From an uncultured Micavibrio sp. (GTDB lineage: Bacteria; Pseudomonadota; Alphaproteobacteria; Micavibrionales; UBA1664), in the NCBI GenBank assembly GCA_937896295.1, contig CALBME010000090.1:1-19105 (forward strand): a DNA stretch of 19,105 bases. Direction: 5' to 3'. Within the stretch, counting starts at the first letter, position 1. Each line of letters begins with the position of its first letter. The notes under the pieces are model-generated. The model did not search any database. It was given only the letters and a program-made list of their open reading frames with translations, and was not told where the DNA came from. This document shows, one piece after another, positions 1 to 5,203 of the stretch. A program made the position numbers and the translations under genes.

Positions 1-225
1 CTCGTGCCGGTCCGGGTCAGCGCCGCCCTGCGCCGCCTGGTCGAAGCGCTGCGCACCCCGGCACCGGGCTCGACGGCAGCCGGCGTCGACGGCGAGCCGG
101 TCGCCGCGGGTGCGTCCCCCGGCAACAGCGACGACGCCGGCCGCGACGACGATGTGGTGGTCGACCTGACCCGGGACCCCCCGACCACGTTCGATCGCAC
201 CCGCCGCACGCTGCACCACGCTGAG
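1..225 (+). other. Very GC-rich stretch with foreign-looking coding pattern, probable chimeric contig end
   Basis: By hand count the first 180 bases are about 79% G+C, against roughly 52% by 301-360 and mid-to-high 50s in most of the window. Read on the plus strand in frame 1 from base 1, nearly every codon to about base 225 ends in G or C, which is the pattern of an actinobacterial gene. The reading frame is open from the left edge to a TGA at 268-270. The translation is rich in Ala, Arg, Asp and Pro and shows no family I recognise. The minus-strand frame continuing from ftsZ across this stretch gives Arg/Pro-rich nonsense without any FtsZ motif. I infer a join between two genomes (assembly or cloning chimera) rather than a natural gene boundary. 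A real rearrangement is possible but less likely. Confidence 0.5.
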
Positions 226-454
226 AAACCTGCGCTGTCTGCAAACGCGCCTGCAGCCGTTGCGGAATGATGATGTCGAGCGACTGGCCGAGCGCCTGAG
301 CGTCGGTGTTGCACGAAATGAAGCGCACACCTTCCAGCTTGCTCGCAATCATGTTGTTGACGGCATTGCAGCCGGCACCACCCACACCGATAACGGTGAT
401 TTGAGGGGAAAGATCCTTCATTTGGTCTGGCAAAGAAGCAGTCAGGTTCAGCAT
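226..454 (-). CDS. ftsZ: Cell division protein FtsZ, N-terminal fragment
   Basis: FtsZ is the tubulin-like GTPase that forms the cytoplasmic division ring. The start is the ATG at 454, with AAGGA about 10 bases upstream. The first 59 residues match FtsZ: a short variable N-terminus, then ITVIGVGGAGCNAVNNM (residues 19-35, the nucleotide-binding loop) and the NTDAQAL motif (49-55). After residue 59 (base 278) the motif expected next in all FtsZ proteins, RIQLG...GLGAG, is missing. The frame then runs through unrelated GC-rich sequence to a stop at 17-19. Clear FtsZ sequence therefore ends at 278. The true end lies beyond a junction somewhere between about 220 and 278. It is the last gene of the cluster, downstream of ftsA and a small unknown gene. 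Identity is secure; the truncation is probably artefactual. Confidence 0.85.
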
Positions 455-668
455 GGGGCCCGTGGTCCTTGATGCGGCAATTCTTGGCCGCAAGTTGTTG
501 GTTCTGCGATCCGGGGCAGGCATTGAACCCACCGCAACAAATCACTCCCATGAGTCTAAATGCTTCGATTCAAATGCCGCAAGAGTCACGGAAGGCAAAA
601 GTGAATCAGCCCCCAGTTTACACAGTGGTTATCCACAGGATTTGACAGGGTTTATTCGACTGGACGCG
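455..668 (-). promoter_or_regulatory. ftsZ upstream region with GANTC cluster and DnaA box
   Basis: This 214-base gap between the small gene at 669-977 and the ftsZ ATG has no credible gene. It holds four GANTC sites at 552-556, 567-571, 583-587 and 603-607, and a perfect DnaA box, TTATCCACA, at 629-637. A weaker DnaA-like 9-mer lies at 616-624 (6 of 8 defined positions). In Caulobacter, ftsZ transcription depends on CcrM methylation of GANTC sites and on DnaA, so this is the expected place for such control. I could not pick a convincing -35/-10 pair. Confidence 0.6.
629..637 (+). promoter_or_regulatory. DnaA box upstream of ftsZ
   Basis: TTATCCACA matches the DnaA box consensus TTATNCACA exactly. 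It lies 174 bases before the ftsZ start, inside a small inverted repeat (GTGG-TTAT-CCAC). A degenerate copy, GTTTACACA, begins 13 bases before it at 616. DnaA activates ftsZ in Caulobacter, which makes a regulatory role plausible. No replication-origin features were seen. Confidence 0.55.
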
Positions 669-977
669 TCAGACCGGCATGCTGGCAATATGGGCGCGAA
701 TGCGTTTCCACACCTTGATGCGCACGTTGCGCGGCGGAACGGCTTTATTGGCCCATTGCTGGATCGTACCCGCAGATTCATTGAACAGCTGGCATGCCGT
801 ATCGATATCAAAAATACCGTTATCCAGGCCGCCTTTGATAATCTGCCAGAAGGCGTCGTTGCCAGAACTGTTCCACGCACCGTGCTGGTGCCACGGTTTA
901 TACCCTGCCACCGCAGAAGCGTACGCCTTGCGGTATTGGCGGGCCTTCTCGCTGATTTCGGTCGTTGGGAGCTGCAT
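669..977 (-). CDS. Small protein with helix-turn-helix-like segment, function unknown
   Basis: A 102-residue protein encoded between ftsA and ftsZ, in the same direction as both. I do not recognise the family. Composition looks like a genuine soluble protein (several Trp, Tyr and Lys), unlike the Ser/Arg-rich product of the overlapping frame at 629-994. Residues 57-80 (FDIDTACQLF...TIQQWANK) read like a helix-turn-helix, with a turn at NESAG and a recognition helix at TIQQWANKAV, followed by a basic tail. DNA binding is an inference. The start ATG at 977 has no Shine-Dalgarno sequence. A possible promoter lies just upstream and would give a nearly leaderless mRNA. The gap to ftsA is 44 bases. 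In most alphaproteobacteria ftsA and ftsZ are neighbours, so a gene here is unusual. Given the context it could regulate ftsZ, but nothing shows this directly. Confidence 0.6.
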   Translation of the reverse strand: MQLPTTEISEKARQYRKAYASAVAGYKPWHQHGAWNSSGNDAFWQIIKGGLDNGIFDIDTACQLFNESAGTIQQWANKAVPPRNVRIKVWKRIRAHIASMPV

Positions 978-985
978 AAAGGATA

Positions 986-1014
986 TTTATGCATAAAAGA
1001 CGGTAAAATGTCAG
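986..1014 (-). promoter_or_regulatory. Candidate promoter for the small HTH-like gene
   Basis: On the minus strand CTGACA (1009-1014, 5 of 6 to the -35 consensus) is followed after exactly 17 bases by CATAAA (986-991, 4 of 6 to the -10 consensus). Transcription would begin about base 979, next to the ATG at 977, giving an almost leaderless transcript. That fits the absence of a ribosome binding site. Judged by eye only. Confidence 0.3.
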
Positions 1015-1021
1015 TTTTTAA

Positions 1022-2293
1022 TTACCAATTTTCCCGCAACCAGCGGCGCATGCGGTCCACAATCGACCCTTCGACTGTATCCTGGCGTCCGTACTGGGGC
1101 AGTTCATCCGACCGTTCGCATACGTAATGCAGCAGGCCCGCAGTGGCGGCAAAGGCGGGTCCGGACGTAGCGTCTGCCAGCCCCTTCATGCGGGCGGGAC
1201 GGCCCAGACGTACCTGTTTGCCCAAAATCATGCCTGCAAGGTCGCGCATGCCCGGTGTCTGGGCAGCCCCCCCGGTCAGGACGACGCGGCGGCCCATAGC
1301 GGCCCCAAGACCTGAATCATCAAGCCGGGCCCGGACCATTTCGAATATCTCCTCAAGCCGGGGCTGGATAATCGAGACCAGGTAGCTGCGCGGCACGTGG
1401 TTGGGCTGGGACTCGTCCTCCTCCCCCAGCTGGGGCACGTCGATCAGCTCCGAATCGTCGGTCGAGGAGGTGAGCGCAGATCCGTACAAAATCTTGATTC
1501 GCTCGGCCTCGTGGGCGCGCGTATTCAGGCCGCGGGCGACGTCGTTGGTGACGTGCGCGCCGCCGACCGGAATGGCGCCCGCGTGAATCATGGCCCCTTC
1601 GCGGAATACGGCGAACGACGTAACGCCGCCACCCATATCTATGACGGTGCAGCCCAGGTCCATTTCATCCGCGACCAGCGCGGCCAGACCGGCGGCATAG
1701 GGCGGCACGCACAGGGCTTCGATATCCAGATGCGTGCGTTCGACACAGCGCGCGATATTGGTCAGGGCCGGCGACTCGGCGCTGACGACGTTGACATCGA
1801 CGCGCAGGCGCTGGCCGGCCATGCCGCGCGGCTCTTCTATGCCGCGATGGCCGTCAATCGCATAACCGGCCGCAATGGCATGGACCAGTGTATGACCTTC
1901 GCGGTGTTCCTGTTTCTGCGCGCGGGTAATGGCGCGGCGTATGTCCCCCTCGCCCACCTCGTGCCCCAGCATGGCAACGTCCACGGCGGTCTTGTGACAG
2001 GATGTGTACATGGTCGGCACACCCGTCACGACATCCCGTAAGGGATACCCCTTCATTTCGCCGACTGCCATGGTTTCAGCCGCATGCACGGCCTGACGGA
2101 TGGATTCCTCAGCCGCCAGAAGATCGGTGATGGTACCGGATTTCACGCCGCGGGACGCGACATGACCGATACCGATGACGGTAACGCCTCCATTGTCATC
2201 GGTGACGCGGCCGATCAGGCACGCAATCTTGGTCGAACCGATATCCAGTGCGGCAATAACGGAACCTTTGGGCTTTGGCTTGTGCTTGATCAT
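1022..2293 (-). CDS. ftsA: Cell division protein FtsA
   Basis: FtsA is the actin-like ATPase that tethers FtsZ filaments to the inner face of the membrane and recruits later division proteins. The 423-residue product is of normal length. Visible motifs are phosphate-1 (ALDIGSTKIACLI, residues 15-27), phosphate-2 (VIDMGGGVTSF, 217-227) and the adenosine motif (VLTGGAAQTPGM, 338-349). The region between carries the FtsA-specific 1C domain. The C-terminus (about 408-423, ending VDRMRRWLRENW) is an amphipathic helix typical of the FtsA membrane-targeting sequence. The start ATG at 2293 lies 12 bases after the ftsQ stop without a clear Shine-Dalgarno, so translation is probably coupled to ftsQ. 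Confidence 0.95.
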   Translation of the reverse strand: MIKHKPKPKGSVIAALDIGSTKIACLIGRVTDDNGGVTVIGIGHVASRGVKSGTITDLLAAEESIRQAVHAAETMAVGEMKGYPLRDVVTGVPTMYTSCHKTAVDVAMLGHEVGEGDIRRAITRAQKQEHREGHTLVHAIAAGYAIDGHRGIEEPRGMAGQRLRVDVNVVSAESPALTNIARCVERTHLDIEALCVPPYAAGLAALVADEMDLGCTVIDMGGGVTSFAVFREGAMIHAGAIPVGGAHVTNDVARGLNTRAHEAERIKILYGSALTSSTDDSELIDVPQLGEEDESQPNHVPRSYLVSIIQPRLEEIFEMVRARLDDSGLGAAMGRRVVLTGGAAQTPGMRDLAGMILGKQVRLGRPARMKGLADATSGPAFAATAGLLHYVCERSDELPQYGRQDTVEGSIVDRMRRWLRENW

Positions 2294-2305
2294 CGAGTCG
2301 AAAGT

Positions 2306-3166
2306 CTAGACAGGTTTGTCGCCTTTTAACAGCAGGTCGCGTTTATCGTTTCCACTGCCTTCAAGGATGATCCTGTCGCTTTGACGCAGGTCAATGGCCC
2401 TGAGCCCCTGGTCGAGAATTTTACTCTCGCCCTGCGCCTTGGCCGCGCGTGCCAGGGCAAATCCCGGATCGTTTTCAGGCAGGCGTATGACGGTACCGCC
2501 GTCCATCGCAAGATCCCAGCGACGTTGCGATATTCGTATGGCTTTCTTCACCCGGACGGCAATATCAGGCTGCCCCTTCAGAAGGTCGATCAGCTCGCCG
2601 GCGGCGCGTGGCGCCCCCGCACCTTCAACCAGAAGCAGCTGCCCGAATGACGCAAGGTTATGACGTGTCAGGATGACACCGTCCTGGTCCACCACACCGG
2701 GACCGCCCGGCGCATCGCGCCATATAGCCAGCGGCTGGCGCTCATCGATGGTAACGAACAGTCGGTCCGGCCATGCCCGGCGGACACTGACGTCCCTGAC
2801 CCACGGCAGCGCCGTCAGTCGTGCCTGCATAACCTTGATATCCACGCCCAGCAGCGGATCGCCCGGCTTAACCCCGATCGTATCGCGCAAGGTTTGCGGG
2901 TCGATATAATGACGCCCCTCTACAGTGATGTCGGCCAGGCGGAAACCCATGGCGCCGCTTGCGCTGATCGCCTTTTCATGCGCCCACGCGCCGGCGTCAC
3001 GCACATACCCCCCTGCAAAAAACCAGATTCCCGCCCCGATAATCGCTGCAATGACCGCCGCAACCTTGGTGGCAAACCACACGCGGCCCATGAACCATCC
3101 GCCCCAGCTTAGACGTCTGGGGGTAAGGCGTGCTTTGACTTCGGAACGGCGTGCGCCTCTGGCCAT
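2306..3166 (-). CDS. ftsQ: Cell division protein FtsQ
   Basis: FtsQ is a bitopic inner-membrane protein whose periplasmic part binds FtsL and FtsB and links the early and late divisome. The 286-residue sequence has a basic cytoplasmic N-terminus (residues 1-32), one membrane segment (about 33-51) and a POTRA domain (about 75-143). The POTRA domain is recognisable by FRLADITVEG, the GDPLL turn and the LPWVRDVSVRRAWPD segment ending in a DERQPLAIW strand. A beta domain follows. The ATG at 3166 is preceded by AAGG overlapping the ddl stop codon, so ddl and ftsQ look translationally coupled. Length and layout are normal for alphaproteobacteria. Confidence 0.93.
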   Translation of the reverse strand: MARGARRSEVKARLTPRRLSWGGWFMGRVWFATKVAAVIAAIIGAGIWFFAGGYVRDAGAWAHEKAISASGAMGFRLADITVEGRHYIDPQTLRDTIGVKPGDPLLGVDIKVMQARLTALPWVRDVSVRRAWPDRLFVTIDERQPLAIWRDAPGGPGVVDQDGVILTRHNLASFGQLLLVEGAGAPRAAGELIDLLKGQPDIAVRVKKAIRISQRRWDLAMDGGTVIRLPENDPGFALARAAKAQGESKILDQGLRAIDLRQSDRIILEGSGNDKRDLLLKGDKPV

Positions 3167-3175
3167 CGAAAAGCC

Positions 3176-4390
3176 TTAGGCGTTGAACGGGCGCGGAAAC
3201 AGACGCGCATCGCGCAGCGTCGGATCCGGCGGTAACTGCATTTTACGGTGCTGGGTGAACGCTTCCGCGATCAGCGCCGACAGGAATTCCGTGTACAGGA
3301 CCGGTTGTTTCGCCGCTTCCCACAGGAAAAACCCAAACGAACCGGGGCAGGGATTGGCCTCGTTAAACCAGATTTCACCGGTTTTTTCATTCGATAGAAA
3401 ATCAAGACGCGGCGCACCGGTACCGTTCACTGCGCGGAACACCATCTCGGCCCAGCCGCGGATTTTCTGATCCATCTCCACCGGAATGGCGGGATTGATA
3501 TCGCGCGTCAGGGACAGCATCCCTTCCGACGACTGGCCCGGTGTTTTGGCACCGCCGGTTTTCTTGCCGCCCCCGGACATGTATTTCTCTTTGAAATCCA
3601 GCAATTCCGATGTCCGCTTTGGACGCTCGATCGCGGATGTGCGGATATCTCCGAACACCTCGGACACGGCGACATTATATTCGACAAGATTTTCGACAAA
3701 CGGTTCGATCATCGCCTGATGATCGAGCGCGAAGATATTCGGCAGGGTCGCAACGATTTCATCGATGTTCTGCGCACGGGCCACCCCGATCGACGATCCC
3801 AGATGCGCAGGCTTTACGATGACCGGAAACGCGATATTGCCCAGCTGTTCTTTAATGAAGGACGCCTGTACCGCACGCCCGTCTTTCGGGCGGTCCACGG
3901 TCACGAAAGGCAGTTGCGGCACGCCTGTCCCGGCCAGAACGCGCTTGGTCGCAATCTTGTCCATCAGGACCGAGGACGCCATGGTGCGCATGCCCGTGTA
4001 AGGCACGTTTGCGGCATCAAAAATGCCCTGAAAGGCACCGTCTTCCCCGAACAGGCCGTGGAACGCCAGCAGCGCAACATCAAAATCAATGGACTTGGGA
4101 CTGCCAAACAGACCCTTTTTAACAGGGATAAGGTGCCCCCGGCCCATCGGGTCGGCACAGCTGTCCAGACTGACCTTGGTCAGGGTCCGGCGCGTTTCAG
4201 GGGTCGGGATGTAATTTTTACGGTCGGACAGGGCGTCCCCGACATACCATTCCCCTGTCAGTGTGACATAAACAAGGAAAGGGTCGAATTTCGACCGGTC
4301 CACGGCCTGAAAGGCCTGCAAGCCCGTCACGACCGAAACGTCATGTTCAGGGCTTCGCCCACCGATAAAAACTGCTACCCGTTTTTTCAT
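3176..4390 (-). CDS. ddl: D-alanine--D-alanine ligase, Campylobacterota-like type
   Basis: Ddl joins two D-Ala molecules using ATP, supplying the dipeptide that MurF adds. The start is placed at the ATG at 4390 (MKKRVAVFIGG), with AAGGGA upstream. The frame stays open further 5' but that part resembles no Ddl and overlaps the divergent hydrolase gene. The 404-residue protein is longer than usual (about 305-370). Motifs: GGRSPEHDVSV (residues 10-20), HGLFGEDG (111-118), the ATP-grasp element KPAHLGSSIGV (193-203) and NEANPCPGS (343-351). The segments EPFVENLVEYNVAV (229-242) and LDFKEKYM (264-271) resemble, from memory, Helicobacter Ddl more than typical proteobacterial Ddl. A Gly/Lys-rich stretch (272-290) sits where the active-site loop is expected. 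It has probably been acquired together with the hydrolase and MurF genes next to it. Confidence 0.92.
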   Translation of the reverse strand: MKKRVAVFIGGRSPEHDVSVVTGLQAFQAVDRSKFDPFLVYVTLTGEWYVGDALSDRKNYIPTPETRRTLTKVSLDSCADPMGRGHLIPVKKGLFGSPKSIDFDVALLAFHGLFGEDGAFQGIFDAANVPYTGMRTMASSVLMDKIATKRVLAGTGVPQLPFVTVDRPKDGRAVQASFIKEQLGNIAFPVIVKPAHLGSSIGVARAQNIDEIVATLPNIFALDHQAMIEPFVENLVEYNVAVSEVFGDIRTSAIERPKRTSELLDFKEKYMSGGGKKTGGAKTPGQSSEGMLSLTRDINPAIPVEMDQKIRGWAEMVFRAVNGTGAPRLDFLSNEKTGEIWFNEANPCPGSFGFFLWEAAKQPVLYTEFLSALIAEAFTQHRKMQLPPDPTLRDARLFPRPFNA

Positions 4391-4416
4391 TTGATAACCA
4401 TTCCCTTGCGTTTGCC

Positions 4417-4445
4417 ATTGCAGCGCAGTTTGCTTACTTTCGCAA
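4417..4445 (-). promoter_or_regulatory. Candidate promoter for ddl-ftsQ-ftsA
   Basis: On the minus strand TTGCGA (4440-4445, 4 of 6) is separated by 17 bases from TGCAAT (4417-4422, 4 of 6). It lies in the 54-base gap between the divergent ddl and hydrolase genes, so ddl needs a start signal here or depends on read-through from murB across the antisense hydrolase-murF pair. The leader would contain the AAGGGA of ddl. Weak consensus, judged by eye. Confidence 0.3.
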
Positions 4446-5203
4446 TGATGAACATAAGGCAAATTGGTGTCGCCGCCGCCGGCGGCCAGACCACCGCACC
4501 GGTCCAGATTATCTGGGCCCATGGCTGGGGACAGAACAGTGAGGCTTTCGCCCCGCTGGCCCAAAGCTTTGCGGGCATGGCCATCAATTACCTGCCGGAT
4601 TTTCCGGGCTTTGGCCTGACCCCGCCCCCGCCGGGCGCGTGGGGCACGATTGATTACGCGAATGAAACCGCTGCATGGCTAAAAACTCTGCCTGCCGGGC
4701 CGCGCATCTGGGTCGGCCACAGCTTCGGGTGCCGCGTGGGCATTCAACTGGCCGCCCATTACCCCTACCTGTTCGATAAAATGGTCCTCATCGCGGCAGC
4801 AGGGCTGAAACGGCGGCGCACGATGTTCCAGCGCCTCAACCACAAGGCTAAGGTCCTGACTTTCAAGACACTTAAACACCTCACGCCCGAAGGCCCACGG
4901 CGCGACGCCCTGCGCGCGCGGTTTGGCTCCGCCGACTATCGCAACGCGGGCGCCTTGCGCGAATCATTCGTACGGATCGTGAACGAAGACCTGAGCGCGG
5001 AATGCGAACGCGTAAATCAGCCTACGCTGATTATCGTCGGCGCGCAGGACGACGACACCCCCCCGGAAATGAGCCGGCGGCTCAATAGCAAAATCAAAAA
5101 AGCGCATCTCGAAATTCTCGACGGCTTCGACCATCACACCATTCTGTCGAATGGCCGCCATCAGGTTGCATCACTCATCAAGGGGTTCATCGAACAGCCA
5201 TGA
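4445..5203 (+). CDS. Alpha/beta hydrolase paired with MurF-like ligase
   Basis: A 252-residue cytoplasmic alpha/beta-fold hydrolase of unknown substrate. The oxyanion-hole loop is HGWG (residues 26-29), the nucleophile elbow GHSFG (91-95, Ser93), the acid probably one of Asp202-204 after VGAQ, and the His one of FDHH (230-231). No signal peptide is seen. The start ATG at 4445 (or 4448, which follows directly) lacks a Shine-Dalgarno. The frame is open upstream, but that part is antisense to ddl. The stop overlaps the next start (ATGA at 5200-5203), so it forms an operon with the MurF-like gene. From memory, Helicobacter (HP0738-HP0740) and Campylobacter carry a ddl, hydrolase and murF group of the same kind. 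This argues for a role in peptidoglycan precursor or envelope metabolism, but the reaction is not known to me. Confidence 0.85.
   Translation: MMNIRQIGVAAAGGQTTAPVQIIWAHGWGQNSEAFAPLAQSFAGMAINYLPDFPGFGLTPPPPGAWGTIDYANETAAWLKTLPAGPRIWVGHSFGCRVGIQLAAHYPYLFDKMVLIAAAGLKRRRTMFQRLNHKAKVLTFKTLKHLTPEGPRRDALRARFGSADYRNAGALRESFVRIVNEDLSAECERVNQPTLIIVGAQDDDTPPEMSRRLNSKIKKAHLEILDGFDHHTILSNGRHQVASLIKGFIEQP

Noticed and set aside
642..647. TTGACA, a perfect -35 hexamer on the plus strand
   Set aside because: It faces away from ftsZ and toward no plus-strand gene, and no -10 partner is evident.
629..994. Alternative 121-codon minus frame overlapping the small HTH-like gene
   Set aside because: Ser/Arg-rich product with no recognisable pattern; the 669-977 frame has protein-like composition.
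4394..4401. ATAACCAT, a 7-of-8 match to a CtrA half site before ddl
   Set aside because: A single imperfect 8-mer is expected by chance and no second half site is present.
3719..4444. Open frame extending the hydrolase 242 codons upstream on the plus strand
   Set aside because: It is antisense to the well-supported ddl gene, and the hydrolase fold begins at the ATG at 4445.
4391..4564. Upstream extension of ddl
   Set aside because: It is antisense to the hydrolase N-terminus and resembles no Ddl; MKKRVAVFIGG at 4390 is the family start.
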